Counted from the stretch's first letter, positions 32,158 to 41,287 are shown. The stretch: 64,000 nucleotides of DNA from Methanomicrobiales archaeon HGW-Methanomicrobiales-3 (GCA_002839605.1 PGYK01000008.1:1-64000); one strand, 5' to 3'. A program made the numbers and translations. Notes: generated by a model from the sequence alone, not told the origin.

Positions 32158-33291
32158 TCAGATGATTTCGATGATCTCCTGCTTTTGCTGCTCGGCCATC
32201 TTACGGTTTATGAAGAACTGGATGATGACGCCCACAATTGCCGTGATGATGCCGGCAACAGTAGACTGGAAGATCGTGGCATAGGCAAGATCCACGCTTA
32301 CCGGAAACTCCGGTACCCCGCTCCAGGAGATGAGGTACACGCTCGCTCCATAGAGGATGAACCCGATTGCCGTGACAAAGAAGGGGAAGACGATCACCTT
32401 GCCCAGGTTTCCCCGCTCATTGGAAAAGACGTCAATGATGATGCCAACCGACATGACCAGTCCCGCAATGACCAGCCACTCGATCGCGCCAAAGATAAAC
32501 GTCATCAGGTACAGGACAAGGCCGAGGCTCCCGTCCGAGGCATAGTACTGGAGGACGGTAAAAAAACCCGATGTAAAGCCAATGACCACAAGCAGGATGG
32601 TGATCGTATACGTGATGAACGAGAACCGCCCGCGGGACAACGATATCCGGAGGGCATCGATGATGCCGTGGAAGAGTTCATCAAACCCGAAACCTTTGTA
32701 GAGCATGTAGCTCCCGATGACGCCAACGACGACGATCGTGGCGGCCCCGGGCCATCCGGCCAGCCACGCGACCGCGTACAGGAGCATGGCAAGCCCGATG
32801 GGAATGAAGATCATCCGGGAGATCTTGGGGTCGTCCAAAAGTTTCTTTAAGATATAGTAGGTGCCCTCAAGGTTCGGCATCTGGTTGACAATGACGCGTT
32901 TGATGCTGGAAACCGGGATCTTTGACTGGATGATAGGGATGACATATTCGTCTTCTGCACCGTCCGTAACAAGGATGCAACTGGTCACCTGCGTCTCTTT
33001 GACAACCTGTTCAAGCGATGCAGCGATCTTCCGGTCTCCTTCAATCATGTGCAGGTGGTTTCCGGCAACGACCGCGATTGCGGCCTCTTCACCTTTTGCG
33101 ATCAGTTCATCGTAGATCTTGATCGCGGAGAAGATTGCATTGATATCGGAGTCCTCGGGGTCCGCAAGTGCAAGCGTGGTTGCAGCCCGGAGACATGCGG
33201 CCCGGCCAATGCACGGGCTCTCGATCTTGCCCTTCCATCCGATATCATCATCCCGGTCGACGCTTAAGACCAGTGTCCGCCCCTGCATCAT
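32158..33291 (-). CDS. DUF373 family membrane protein
   Basis: A 377-aa protein found across archaea. The N-terminal half is soluble alpha/beta (RTLVLSVDRDDDIGWKGKIE; AIAVVAGNHLHMIEGDRKIA; SCILVTDGAEDEYVIPII) with an acidic DRDDD near the start that looks like a metal or nucleotide site. From about residue 160 the C-terminal half has six or so membrane helices. Function unknown. The start is one of two adjacent Met codons (33291 or 33288). A coiled-coil gene lies 67 bases upstream on the same strand. Confidence 0.85.
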   Translation of the reverse strand: MMQGRTLVLSVDRDDDIGWKGKIESPCIGRAACLRAATTLALADPEDSDINAIFSAIKIYDELIAKGEEAAIAVVAGNHLHMIEGDRKIAASLEQVVKETQVTSCILVTDGAEDEYVIPIIQSKIPVSSIKRVIVNQMPNLEGTYYILKKLLDDPKISRMIFIPIGLAMLLYAVAWLAGWPGAATIVVVGVIGSYMLYKGFGFDELFHGIIDALRISLSRGRFSFITYTITILLVVIGFTSGFFTVLQYYASDGSLGLVLYLMTFIFGAIEWLVIAGLVMSVGIIIDVFSNERGNLGKVIVFPFFVTAIGFILYGASVYLISWSGVPEFPVSVDLAYATIFQSTVAGIITAIVGVIIQFFINRKMAEQQKQEIIEII

Positions 33292-33358
33292 CAGTACAAT
33301 AAAATCGCAGGATATCTATTAAATCGTTGCTGACGGAATAAAAAAAGAAAAATGGTTT

Positions 33359-34219
33359 TTAGATGAGTTTTGAGCGCTGGAGGAGCAGGATATCGTCCGT
33401 GGTGAGTTTTTCCCCGGCACGGAAGTTCTTGAACAGGCTCTCGGCTTCTTTCCGGACAGCCTTTTGCTCTTTGGTGACCTTGACTTTCTTGGTCTTCTTG
33501 CGGAGCCCGGAGATGACCTTGTCGTAGTCGCGGAGTTCCTTCTGGCAGGTGATGAAGAACTTGTGTTCAGCATCAGCGGCTTCCTGGGCCTCGACAAAAC
33601 TCTTATGGGCAGCATCGGCAGCTTCCCGTGACTTGTCAGCCTTGCGGTAGGACTCGACCATGAGGTCGTGGTGTTTCTGGGCGAGCTCGGCAACCTCGGT
33701 TACCTTTGCATGGAGATCGGAGGCCTGCTTGCGAAATTCCCGTGCCTCCGTGATCTTGGTGTGCATCTCCTTGTTCTGCTCGAGCTCGGCCTCCTGCTCG
33801 CGGACCTGGCTCTTCATCTGCTTGATCTTGTCGATAAGTTCGCGTTCCTTATCGGTGGTGAAGACCTCGGTCTGCTGGCGGTACTCCATGAACTCGATCT
33901 GCTTCTGGAGTTCCTTGACCCCGCGGTTCTTCTGGGTGCCGTGCTCTTTCTTGAACGCTTCGATATCTTCGAAGAGGACATTGGCCTTGTCATTGAACTC
34001 GTTGCGCTGTGCCTTGATGTCAAGGACTTCCTGGTTGTACTTGTCCCGGAGGTCCTTGTTCTTCTGCGCTTCTTCGACAAACTCGCGGGTCTGGTTGTTT
34101 AAGGTATTGCGTTCGCGGGCGAATTTGCTCGCGTTGGCGTTGAGATCGTTGCGCCGGTTTTTGTGTTCTTCAGACTCTGCAAGGGTTTTCTTTCTCTTTT
34201 CCATTAAATCGTTCAACAT
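33359..34219 (-). CDS. Archaeal coiled-coil protein (COG1340-like)
   Basis: A 286-aa, highly charged protein that is almost entirely coiled coil (about residues 5-240), for example LAESEEHKNRRNDLNANASK and REQEAELEQNKEMHTKI. A short C-terminal segment (EAESLFKNFRAGEKLTTDDI) looks like a small globular or HTH-like cap. Related archaeal proteins are sometimes called phosphoserine-phosphatase-like without evidence. A structural or nucleoid-associated role is possible. Its compact C-terminus and Lys/Glu bias are intact, with no sign of decay. Confidence 0.78.
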   Translation of the reverse strand: MLNDLMEKRKKTLAESEEHKNRRNDLNANASKFARERNTLNNQTREFVEEAQKNKDLRDKYNQEVLDIKAQRNEFNDKANVLFEDIEAFKKEHGTQKNRGVKELQKQIEFMEYRQQTEVFTTDKERELIDKIKQMKSQVREQEAELEQNKEMHTKITEAREFRKQASDLHAKVTEVAELAQKHHDLMVESYRKADKSREAADAAHKSFVEAQEAADAEHKFFITCQKELRDYDKVISGLRKKTKKVKVTKEQKAVRKEAESLFKNFRAGEKLTTDDILLLQRSKLI

Positions 34220-34718
34220 GCGTTACCACTCCCCATCAGATTCTCCGTTCGCAAAAGATGCAAGGCAGCATGGCGATGAGGTATTGTGTGAAATACAAAA
34301 GCCCGGCCAAAGGGCTTTTTCACAACTCACCAGATCATGCTGCATGCGGGATGCAGGATGAAAAACACCAGAAAAGGCACAAGACGCTGGGTTACTATAA
34401 GACTCCGAAGCGAAGTCTTTGGTCAACACTCTGTTCATGATGTTCATCTCCCGATACCGGGGCACAACCGTGGACCGGATTATTGCCCCCATCCACTCAA
34501 GCAAAGGATTGGTCGAATGTACTATATTTTAAAGGAGCCGGGAATTATTAAGTGTTTCGCCGGAACGACGAGGGCAAAACGAAGTTAACGGGAGCGGGAA
34601 TTTTAAAAACGGAACAAAAAGGATGGTTGGGCATTGGATGATGCCAACGGTTCCCGGATTGACTTTGTGCTGGTTTTGGATAATTTTTAAGATTGATGAT
34701 TGTGCGTGGTTGCTTGTT
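34220..34718. other. 499-base stretch between coiled-coil gene and ftsZ
   Basis: No supported protein gene. Short dyads are present: AGCCCGGCCAAAGGGCTTT at about 34300-34318 followed by a T stretch, and AAGACT..AGTCTT enclosing a purine loop at about 34398-34418. An open minus-strand frame at 34223-34504 has no recognisable features. The promoter of the coiled-coil gene must lie near its right-hand start, and the ftsZ 3' end lies at 34719. Confidence 0.45.
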
Positions 34719-35885
34719 TTAACCGACCCATTCAAGGACGCCGCCGCCACTTGGCTGGTCCCTGCCGCTCCGCCGTGGTGCAGGCATCTCGACTGCCTTT
34801 GGGTTGGAGCGCTTGTTGTCAATGTCCTGTACCATGGTCTTGTATGACGTGCGGGTGCCGAGGATCTGTGCGCTCTTGACACCGGTCATGATTGCAAGGA
34901 CGCGGATCTTGCCTTCCATATCGGCACGAACGCGGGCGCCCCAGATGACGTCAGCGTGGGGGTCGAGCTCGTACGTGAGCGAGGTTGCAACTTCTTCTGC
35001 ATCCTGCAGGGTAAGGTCGGTGCCGCCCGTGATGTGGATCAGGCTGCCGGTTGCGCCGCGGTAGTCGATGTCAAGCATCGGGTTGGAGAGACATTCGCGG
35101 ACTACGCTCTCGGCCTTGTTCTGCTGCTTGCTCTCGCCAACGAGCATGACTGCGACGCCGCCCTTGGACATGATGGCCCGGACATCTGCGTAATCGATGT
35201 TGATGAGCGACGGTTCCGTGATGGTCTCGGAGATGCCCTTGACGGTCTCACCAATGAGCTGGTCCATGACCGAGAATGCCTGACCGAGCGGAAGGTTCGG
35301 GACAAAGTTCTTTAACCGGTTGTTGTCGAGAACAATGACTGAGTCTGCGGCTGCGGCGAAGGCTTCAAGACCTTCCTCTGCGCGGATCAGGCGTGCTTTC
35401 TCAACCTGGAACGGGTAACTGACCATGCCGACGACAATGGCGCCCTGCTCTTTTGCGATCTGGGCTACAACGGGAGCGGAGCCGGTACCGGTACCTCCTC
35501 CCATACCTGCCGTGATGAAGACAAGGTCTGCTGATTCAAGAATTGCTTCAAGGGTCGGGCGGGCCATCTCGGCTGCTCGTTTCCCGACATCCGGGTAACC
35601 GCCGGCACCAAGGCCCTTGGTTAAGGATTTCCCGATTAGGATGCGCTTGTCGGCCTGGATCATGTCCAGGTGCTGCTTGTCGGTGTTGATCGCAATCGTT
35701 TCTGCACCGGATACGCCCATGTGGTGGATACGGTTCACGGTGTTGTTCCCAGCGCCTCCGCAACCGATGATGACAATTCTCGGCTGTCCGACAAAGTCAT
35801 CTTCCATTGCTGTAGCACTGCTTGCCTTGCTTACTTCTTTTTCAAGCTCGGCGTTTTTTAAAGCGTCGTTGATTATGCTCTGCAT
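34719..35885 (-). CDS. ftsZ: Cell division protein FtsZ
   Basis: Tubulin-like GTPase, 388 aa, that forms the division ring. The GTP-binding G-box is [16 protein letters not shown], with [17 protein letters not shown] at the N-terminus. The T7 catalytic loop reads [20 protein letters not shown] with the NxDxxD residues needed for hydrolysis in the next subunit. A short variable C-terminal tail ends GGGVLEWVG. The N-terminal extension (about 30 residues) is usual for archaeal FtsZ1. It is preceded by the ribbon-helix-helix gene (12-base gap), matching the cdrS-ftsZ operon known in haloarchaea. Confidence 0.97.
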   Translation of the reverse strand: MQSIINDALKNAELEKEVSKASSATAMEDDFVGQPRIVIIGCGGAGNNTVNRIHHMGVSGAETIAINTDKQHLDMIQADKRILIGKSLTKGLGAGGYPDVGKRAAEMARPTLEAILESADLVFITAGMGGGTGTGSAPVVAQIAKEQGAIVVGMVSYPFQVEKARLIRAEEGLEAFAAAADSVIVLDNNRLKNFVPNLPLGQAFSVMDQLIGETVKGISETITEPSLINIDYADVRAIMSKGGVAVMLVGESKQQNKAESVVRECLSNPMLDIDYRGATGSLIHITGGTDLTLQDAEEVATSLTYELDPHADVIWGARVRADMEGKIRVLAIMTGVKSAQILGTRTSYKTMVQDIDNKRSNPKAVEMPAPRRSGRDQPSGGGVLEWVG

Positions 35886-35897
35886 TTCTCTACCCTC

Positions 35898-36077
35898 TCA
35901 AACCTTGAATGAAACCTGGTCGCTTTCCTTCAGGACACGGCTGGCGCGTTTTTCTACAAGATCCCGTACCGCCGCCCTTACAGCCTCGGAGATGTTGGGG
36001 TACTCCCCAGAATCAACCAGCTGCTGGAGGAGGTTGATCTGCTGTTCGGGCAACCGTAGCGTGATTCGTTGCATCAT
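35898..36077 (-). CDS. cdrS: CdrS-like ribbon-helix-helix regulator of cell division
   Basis: A 59-aa ribbon-helix-helix protein: [20 protein letters not shown] is the DNA-contacting strand plus first helix, and [20 protein letters not shown] the second helix. In haloarchaea CdrS is encoded upstream of ftsZ2, controls it and is needed for division; the same gene order here supports the name. An upstream Met at 36098 would add seven residues, but it lies inside the operator repeats and lacks a ribosome site. ATG at 36077 has GAGAG before it and is preferred; 36074 is also possible. Confidence 0.87.
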   Translation of the reverse strand: MMQRITLRLPEQQINLLQQLVDSGEYPNISEAVRAAVRDLVEKRASRVLKESDQVSFKV

Positions 36078-36090
36078 CGTATCTCTCAAT

Positions 36091-36150
36091 TCTGACATAT
36101 GTCTGGCTTATGTCATGCATATGTCAGACAAAGAGAACCCTTGTGTCTGA
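36091..36150 (-). promoter_or_regulatory. Putative CdrS operator: 11-bp-phased TATGTC array
   Basis: Read on the plus strand, TATGTC begins at 36098, 36109 and 36120, exactly 11 bases apart, and a related TGTGTC starts at 36142, a further two turns away. The first copy is part of a perfect palindrome GACATATGTC (36094-36103), and TCTGACATATG/CATATGTCAGA form a larger dyad. The array lies just upstream of the cdrS start, between it and a TATA-like element. This is the expected position for autoregulation by a cooperatively binding ribbon-helix-helix protein. Spacing is seen directly; the binding protein is inferred. Confidence 0.7.
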
Positions 36151-36184
36151 CTTAACCAGATGAAACAAAATACAGCATAGATAC

Positions 36185-36191
36185 ATATAAA
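36185..36191 (-). promoter_or_regulatory. Putative TATA box for cdrS-ftsZ
   Basis: TTTATAT on the minus strand lies about 108 bases upstream of the cdrS ATG at 36077, with AT-rich flanks. Transcription would start near 36160, so the phased TATGTC sites fall at and just after the start point, where a bound repressor would block RNA polymerase. Confidence 0.45.
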
Positions 36192-36270
36192 CTTTCTTCT
36201 TTGCATCCAGCCCTCATCACACAATGCATTTATGACTGTAAAATAAAGTATTCAGGAAACGGGGCGGATT

Positions 36271-37281
36271 TTGGTGGTTGTTGACTTTCCCAAAAGGGTT
36301 ATACATGGAGGTACCGGAAAGCGCCAGCGGGAAAAAACCCACAAAAACGTGCTGGATTTCAGCGCGAGTGTCAATCCCTTCCCTCCGGCAATTGACTGGA
36401 ACGTCGATACAATAGATCTTTCCTGTTATCCGGACGATACCTACAGCGAACTCAAAGACCGGATTGCACAGGTCTTCTCCCGCGATCCGGCCGAGATCTG
36501 CGTTGGTAATGGATCGATCGAGATCATACGGGCATTCTGTTCTGTTACGCTCGGGCGTGCTGCAAAAAACGCAAAATTTTTTATTGAGCCTCCCACGTTC
36601 GGCGAATATGAACTTTCAGCCCGGCTGGCCGGGGCGGAGCGAACTCTTAATCCGGATGCCGCGGGCGTCTGTTTTGTCTGCAACCCCAACAACCCGACCG
36701 GGATTCTCCGGCCCCGCACGGAACTCCTTGACCAGCTCGACCACATCAAACGGAATGGTGGCCTGCTCTTCTGCGATGAGGCTTTCATCGGCCTCTCTGA
36801 CCCCCGCGAGAGCCTTGCCGGCATACAGGATCCTGCACTCTTTGTCCTCCACTCATTAACCAAAACGTTCTCGGTGCCCGGTCTCCGGATCGGGTTTGGA
36901 TTTGGAGATCCTGATCTTGTTGAGAAGATTGAAACTTTCCGGTGCCCGTGGAGCGTGAACGCACTTGCTGAAGCGTTTGCCATGGAAGCTCTGCTGCATC
37001 TCGATGAACTGGAAAAATCCCGGGATGCAATTTTCCGGGAACGGGACCGGCTCGTCTCTGCAATCAGCAGCCTTGGTCTTACCTGCATGCCATCAGCGGT
37101 CAATTACCTGCTGGTCGACTGCGGGCGAACTGCTACTCCCCTGTGTGAAGCCCTGGCAGGGCACAATATTCTTGTCCGGGACTGCACCTCCTTTGGCCTT
37201 CCGACAAGCATCCGCATTGCAGTGAGGACCCACGATGAGAACTCCCAACTGCTGGAGGCGCTGGCATCGTGCGTGCGCTGA
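36271..37281 (+). CDS. Threonine-phosphate decarboxylase (CobD-type)
   Basis: PLP-dependent enzyme, 336 aa, of the HisC-like fold-type I group. The N-terminal RVIHGGTGKRQREKTHKNVL followed by DFSASVNPFPP is the mark of the cobalamin enzyme that makes aminopropanol phosphate from threonine phosphate. VCNPNNPTGIL binds substrate and FVLHSLTKTFSVPGLRIGFG carries the PLP Lys. The downstream cobY gene overlaps by 13 bases and supports a cobamide role. The start is uncertain: TTG at 36271 or GTG at 36274, both with a GGGGCGGA-type site upstream. Histidinol-phosphate aminotransferase is the main alternative. Confidence 0.82.
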   Translation: MVVVDFPKRVIHGGTGKRQREKTHKNVLDFSASVNPFPPAIDWNVDTIDLSCYPDDTYSELKDRIAQVFSRDPAEICVGNGSIEIIRAFCSVTLGRAAKNAKFFIEPPTFGEYELSARLAGAERTLNPDAAGVCFVCNPNNPTGILRPRTELLDQLDHIKRNGGLLFCDEAFIGLSDPRESLAGIQDPALFVLHSLTKTFSVPGLRIGFGFGDPDLVEKIETFRCPWSVNALAEAFAMEALLHLDELEKSRDAIFRERDRLVSAISSLGLTCMPSAVNYLLVDCGRTATPLCEALAGHNILVRDCTSFGLPTSIRIAVRTHDENSQLLEALASCVR

Positions 37282-37862
37282 TCATGGCTGGCGGCGCAGG
37301 AAGCCGCCTGGCAATGGGAGAAAAACCCTTAATTTCAGTCTGCGGCCGTCCGATGATTGGGTATATTATTGATGCTTTTCGCTCGGCCGGCTGCGAACCC
37401 GTGGTGGTGGCATCCCCACGAACACCAATGACCATGAACTGGTGCAGGGCGCAGTCAATTCCGGTGGTAAACGCCCGCTGTGACGGATTTATTGAAGATA
37501 TGGCGGGAGCTGTTACAGCTCTTGAGGAGACCGGCCCGGTCATCATCAGCGTTTCCGATATCCCCTGCATCACACCGGCAATTATCAAATCCGTCATTGA
37601 AACGTACCGGGACTGCAGGAAGGATGCGTTATCCACCTGGGTCCCGGCCCGTCTGGTCAGATCCTGCCGGGGAGGTATGCCCTACCGTGAAGTGGTGGAA
37701 GAAACGTCTGCCTGTCCTGTCGGCCTCAACATCCTCCAGGGGAAATTTATTGATCAGGAACAGGATGAATTCCGGCTGCTGCTCGATGAACCACGCCTTG
37801 CCCTGAATGTCAACACCCGCGAAGATCTTGCCCGGACGATCTCGTTTCTGGAATCCGCTTAA
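37269..37862 (+). CDS. cobY: Adenosylcobinamide-phosphate guanylyltransferase CobY
   Basis: Archaeal nucleotidyltransferase, 197 aa, that activates adenosylcobinamide phosphate with GTP for attachment of the lower ligand. It is the non-homologous replacement of bacterial CobU. The nucleotide-binding loop is MAGGAGSRLAMGEKPLISVC, with IISVSDIPCITPAIIK (the metal Asp) and a C-terminal ALNVNTREDLARTI. The GTG start at 37269 overlaps the end of the decarboxylase gene by 13 bases, so translation is probably coupled. Confidence 0.87.
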   Translation: MRALIMAGGAGSRLAMGEKPLISVCGRPMIGYIIDAFRSAGCEPVVVASPRTPMTMNWCRAQSIPVVNARCDGFIEDMAGAVTALEETGPVIISVSDIPCITPAIIKSVIETYRDCRKDALSTWVPARLVRSCRGGMPYREVVEETSACPVGLNILQGKFIDQEQDEFRLLLDEPRLALNVNTREDLARTISFLESA

Positions 37863-37963
37863 GGTTTTCACTCATCAGAAGCCTGCCTTCTTCCTACATC
37901 CATTACGTCTCAATTTATGCCAATCCCAAGAAAATACGGGCAATCCTGCCTTGCTTTTGAGGA

Positions 37964-39238
37964 ATGCATATTAAGGTGCACACCCAAGATCTTGCTATTA
38001 TGGGAGAGTCGCAGGAGATAGAGCTTAAAGGTCATATCATCGACTCAGGGATCATGACCCAGCTCTTCGACCGGGTCATGGATATGGGCGGCAACTTTGA
38101 GATCCTGGTCTTTGATATCGGTAAAAAGAAGACTGACCCGAGTTACGCCCGCCTCCGGATCAATGCCTCCACCAGTGTCAAGCTGCATGCCATCTTATCC
38201 GAACTCCACCGCCTTGGCGCACGACCGGTTGAAGTGAAGGATATTATCCTTGTTGCGGCTGATGCAGACCGTCATGCTCCAAAGGGGTTCTATACAACTT
38301 CCAACCACCCGACCCAGGTAAAATACGGCGGAGAATGGATCGATGTCGGGGCAATCGAGATGGATTTTCTCATTGTTGTTGATCCCAAAGAGAAGACTGC
38401 TACGGCACGTGCCCTCGGGAAGATCCAAAAGGGAGATCTGATCGTTGTCGGGGAGCAGGGCGTGAGTGTCATCTATCCGGCCCGCCCGCGGGAACAGAGC
38501 ACGTTCGAGTTCATGCACGGGACGGTTTCTTCCGAACGCCCCAGCGAGACCCTGATTGCAAACATTGCAAAAGAGATCCTCGAGATCCGGAAAAAAGGCG
38601 GCAAAATTGCGGTTGTCGGCGGGCCGGCAATCATCCACACCGGGGCTGACAAGGCACTAGCCGGCATGATTCACAAGGGGTATGTCGATGTCCTCTTTGC
38701 CGGCAATGCACTTGCAACCCACGATATTGAATACAATCTCTTTGGGACTTCACTGGGAATGGACATCTCAACCGGAAACCCGGTGATGGGCGGGCACAAG
38801 CACCACATTTATGCCATCAGCGAAATCATGCGGGCCGGATCCATAAAAAATGCGGTTGAAACCGGTATCATCACCGGCGGCATCATGTACGAGTGCGTGA
38901 AGAGGAATGTCCCCTTTGTTCTTGCGGGTTCTATCCGTGATGATGGCCCGCTGCCGGATGTGATCCAGGATGTGATGGTTGCGCAGGATGCCATGCGAAA
39001 ACATATCGGGGGGTGCAGTATGGTACTGATGATTGCAACCCTTCTTCATTCGGTGGCGGTCGGGAACTGCCTGCCCTCGAATGTCAAGACCGTCTGTGTT
39101 GACATCAACCCGGCCCACTTAACCAAACTCATGGATCGCGGCACAACGCAGGCAATCGGGATCGTCTCCGATGCAGGCACCTTCCTGCCCCTGCTTGCCC
39201 GCCAGCTCGAGATCCAGGGCAGCCACCAGAAAAAATAA
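37964..39238 (+). CDS. LOR/SDH-type ornithine cyclodeaminase
   Basis: A 424-aa protein of the archaeal LOR/SDH bifunctional-domain family (TIGR00300), homologous to the C-terminal half of cyanobacterial AgrE. A Methanococcus member has been shown to turn ornithine into proline with loss of ammonia. Landmarks: EIELKGHIIDSGIMTQLFD, then SNHPTQVKYGGEWIDV, a dinucleotide-binding region IAVVGGPAIIHTGADKALAG, and FAGNALATHDIEYNLFGTSL. ATG at 37964 has no spaced ribosome site; ATG at 38000 (MGESQEIELKG) is an equally good start. Role inferred by family. Confidence 0.8.
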   Translation: MHIKVHTQDLAIMGESQEIELKGHIIDSGIMTQLFDRVMDMGGNFEILVFDIGKKKTDPSYARLRINASTSVKLHAILSELHRLGARPVEVKDIILVAADADRHAPKGFYTTSNHPTQVKYGGEWIDVGAIEMDFLIVVDPKEKTATARALGKIQKGDLIVVGEQGVSVIYPARPREQSTFEFMHGTVSSERPSETLIANIAKEILEIRKKGGKIAVVGGPAIIHTGADKALAGMIHKGYVDVLFAGNALATHDIEYNLFGTSLGMDISTGNPVMGGHKHHIYAISEIMRAGSIKNAVETGIITGGIMYECVKRNVPFVLAGSIRDDGPLPDVIQDVMVAQDAMRKHIGGCSMVLMIATLLHSVAVGNCLPSNVKTVCVDINPAHLTKLMDRGTTQAIGIVSDAGTFLPLLARQLEIQGSHQKK

Positions 39239-39242
39239 AATT

Positions 39243-40235
39243 TTACCGGGTGAGCGGCATGCACCAGGGCTGCTCATGGCAAAGAATATATTCCCATTCC
39301 TCTTTGCACGAACACCGGGTTTCCAGGAGGGCACCGATAAGTTCCCGATCTGCTGAAAGGGAATAATCCCGGATCCCCCTGACGAGCTCGTAGTCACATT
39401 TCCCGCAGTTATGCGGCCCGCGTGCCTGACCTCCCCCGAGCGGGTCGCAGGTCATATGGACCGGAGATTCATAAAGCAGTGTCAGGACACTCCAGAGATA
39501 CGGTGGCCGGTATGCTCCCCGTTTCCAGTAGAATTCGAGTTCGGTATTCCGCTGAACCGTGCAGGGGTTCATGGAGAACAGTTCTGCCAACGGTACGGTA
39601 TCGGCGATGGTTGTTCTCATGTCATTTACCGCTTCTGCTTCCGAAAGAAAGAGCGGCTTGAAGAGGAAATACGCTTTTACCCCGGCACCCGCAGCATGGG
39701 CCCGCCCTGCTGCATCCTCAAAGTCGGCAAAGGTAAATCCCTTGTTGATACATTTTTCCCGGATGGCATCGTTGCTGGTCTCAAGACCGATGGCACAATA
39801 CAGCGGGGTCTTCCAGCTGCCGTCATCCAGCAACCGAATGAAGGAACGGAGGGTCTCTTCATCGATATACTCCGGACGGGTCTCGACAATGAGCAGTTTT
39901 CCGTGGAACGCGGTGGCAACATCGGCATGGAATGCCATGGGGACCTCAACCGGATCAAAAAAACTCCCCGATGTGAATATTTTTACCATCCGGTACTCTG
40001 CCGGATCGTACTGGTTCATAATCCAGGCAAGCTGGGCTTTCAGGTGCAGGAGGAGATCTTCACAGGATGTTGTGTGAAAGCGTTCGTGCCGGTAACTGCA
40101 CATCCGGCAAGCTCCATAGGAGCACCCGCCGCTCCTGACGATGATGGTCAAACATTCCAGCACCTCATTCCCGTACCGCTCCTTCCCCCGCCACGACGCC
40201 AGCGGTTTTTCCATCCTGTCAGAAATCATTAACAT
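39243..40235 (-). CDS. Archaeosine biosynthesis radical SAM protein RaSEA
   Basis: A 330-aa radical SAM enzyme. The cluster motif RSGGCSYGACRMCSYRHE (Cx4Cx2C) and the layout match the archaeal TIGR01210 group, identified as the partner of ArcS that turns lysine-modified preQ0 into archaeosine at position 15 of tRNA. TSGSFFDPVEVP and IGLETSNDAIREKCINKGFT belong to the barrel. A C-terminal Cys-rich part (GPHNCGKCDYELV; ETRCSCKEEWEY) may bind zinc. The gene is convergent with the LOR/SDH gene and divergent from a surface-protein gene. arcS is not in the window. Confidence 0.85.
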   Translation of the reverse strand: MLMISDRMEKPLASWRGKERYGNEVLECLTIIVRSGGCSYGACRMCSYRHERFHTTSCEDLLLHLKAQLAWIMNQYDPAEYRMVKIFTSGSFFDPVEVPMAFHADVATAFHGKLLIVETRPEYIDEETLRSFIRLLDDGSWKTPLYCAIGLETSNDAIREKCINKGFTFADFEDAAGRAHAAGAGVKAYFLFKPLFLSEAEAVNDMRTTIADTVPLAELFSMNPCTVQRNTELEFYWKRGAYRPPYLWSVLTLLYESPVHMTCDPLGGGQARGPHNCGKCDYELVRGIRDYSLSADRELIGALLETRCSCKEEWEYILCHEQPWCMPLTR

Positions 40236-40257
40236 CCTATTAGTTGATCTGATATAG

Positions 40258-41043
40258 ATGAAAAAGATCGTCCTGTTCCTGATAGGACTCCTCTTTTTGC
40301 CACACCTGGTATGTGGCTATTATGTCAATATCGAGGCCCCGGATACCTTAACGGTAGGAAAACCGCTGGTCGTGACCGGTACTACCACGTTTGGCATCGG
40401 CACCCCTGTCGATGTGGTACTCTACCACCAGCTCACCACCACTTCGGAGATTAAACGGCTCATTGTGTACATCCAGCCGGACAAGACCTTCCGTGCGGTT
40501 TTTGATACCACGGGCCTTGAGACCGGCACCTATAAGGTGGAAGTCCCGACGAGCGGGATGGGCAGCGACGCGGTGACCTCCCGGGTGATCCAGCTGGTTG
40601 ACCGGTCTGACTCAATACACATGTCTTCCCCGCTCACCCAGCCGTTTTCCGGAAAACTGGCGATTGCCGGCACCATTGACGGCAGTGATTCTTCCGGTTT
40701 CCAGATCGAGGTTGTCGGGCCGGGCAGCGTGGTGGTCTTTGGCCCCTATTACGTGAACACCAATAACGAGGGCGATTTTTCTGTTGAGGTCCCAATTGAC
40801 GAGCCTGGGAACTATGAAGTGAGTTTCACGGATGCCCGGGGGTATATTGGCGAGAAGACTATTACGATCACCAACATCGCCAAACCCGATCAGACCCCGG
40901 TTACGGAAATTTCCCCTGCAGTACAACCATCGCCCCCAGAAATGACCCCACAATCTGCCGGTACTCCCACAACCCCGCTTCTCCCCCTGGCCGGGCTGGT
41001 TGCAGTGGGTATTGTTGCCCTTGTCATGAGAAAAGATCCATAA
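40258..41043 (+). CDS. Surface-anchored beta-sandwich protein
   Basis: A 261-aa exported protein. The signal peptide is KKIVLFLIGLLFLPHLVCGY. Two Ig-like/bacterial-big-type beta domains follow (about 22-120 with YVNIEAPDTLTVGKPLVVTG, and 122-215 with GKLAIAGTIDGSDSSGFQIE). Then come a Pro/Thr-rich stalk and a C-terminal membrane helix (LLPLAGLVAVGIVALVMRK) with a short basic tail, an anchor usual for S-layer-associated proteins of Methanomicrobiales. It is likely an extracellular structural protein. Confidence 0.75.
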   Translation: MKKIVLFLIGLLFLPHLVCGYYVNIEAPDTLTVGKPLVVTGTTTFGIGTPVDVVLYHQLTTTSEIKRLIVYIQPDKTFRAVFDTTGLETGTYKVEVPTSGMGSDAVTSRVIQLVDRSDSIHMSSPLTQPFSGKLAIAGTIDGSDSSGFQIEVVGPGSVVVFGPYYVNTNNEGDFSVEVPIDEPGNYEVSFTDARGYIGEKTITITNIAKPDQTPVTEISPAVQPSPPEMTPQSAGTPTTPLLPLAGLVAVGIVALVMRKDP

Positions 41044-41167
41044 TAATGGGGATTTATGGGGGACACCGTCCCGAGGGGATTGCAATTCCGCCCGAAAATT
41101 TCACGGCCGTGATGAAATTATGGTTAAGAAGCCTTTTTTACGTCCAAGAGCCAACATATGGAGCACT

Positions 41168-41252
41168 GCCGGGGTAGTCTAGTCCGGGAAGGCGGTAGCC
41201 TTGAAAGCTACTGGTGCCCTGCACCTCAAGAGTTCAAATCTCTTCCCCGGCG
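41168..41252 (+). tRNA. tRNA-Ser (anticodon TGA)
   Basis: An 85-base cloverleaf. The acceptor stem GCCGGGG pairs with CCCCGGC near the 3' end, discriminator G. The anticodon stem GTAGC/GCTAC encloses loop CTTGAAA, giving anticodon TGA (Ser, UCA). A long variable arm (TGGTGCCCTGCACC) is present, as required for tRNA-Ser, and the T-arm reads AGAGTTCAAATCTCT. CCA is not encoded. Confidence 0.96.
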
Positions 41253-41279
41253 TAATTCTTCAAAAATAAGTGATTCATG

Positions 41280-41287
41280 TTTTTTTT
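41280..41287 (+). terminator. Oligo-T terminator of tRNA-Ser
   Basis: Eight T residues begin 28 bases downstream of the mature tRNA 3' end, fitting a short trailer and archaeal oligo-T termination. Confidence 0.45.

Noticed and set aside
31966-32850. Plus-strand frame of 294 codons starting before and running opposite the DUF373 gene
   Set aside because: Asp/Arg/Gly-rich shadow of membrane helices on the minus strand; only the first 64 codons lie outside DUF373 and show no features.
34223-34504. Minus-strand frame of 93 codons between the coiled-coil gene and ftsZ
   Set aside because: No family features, no ribosome site, and it reads through short dyads; treated as non-coding.
36078-36098. 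Longer cdrS product starting at 36098 (MSELRDT extension)
   Set aside because: No ribosome site, and the codons overlap the phased operator repeats; the family begins at the MQRITLRLP strand.
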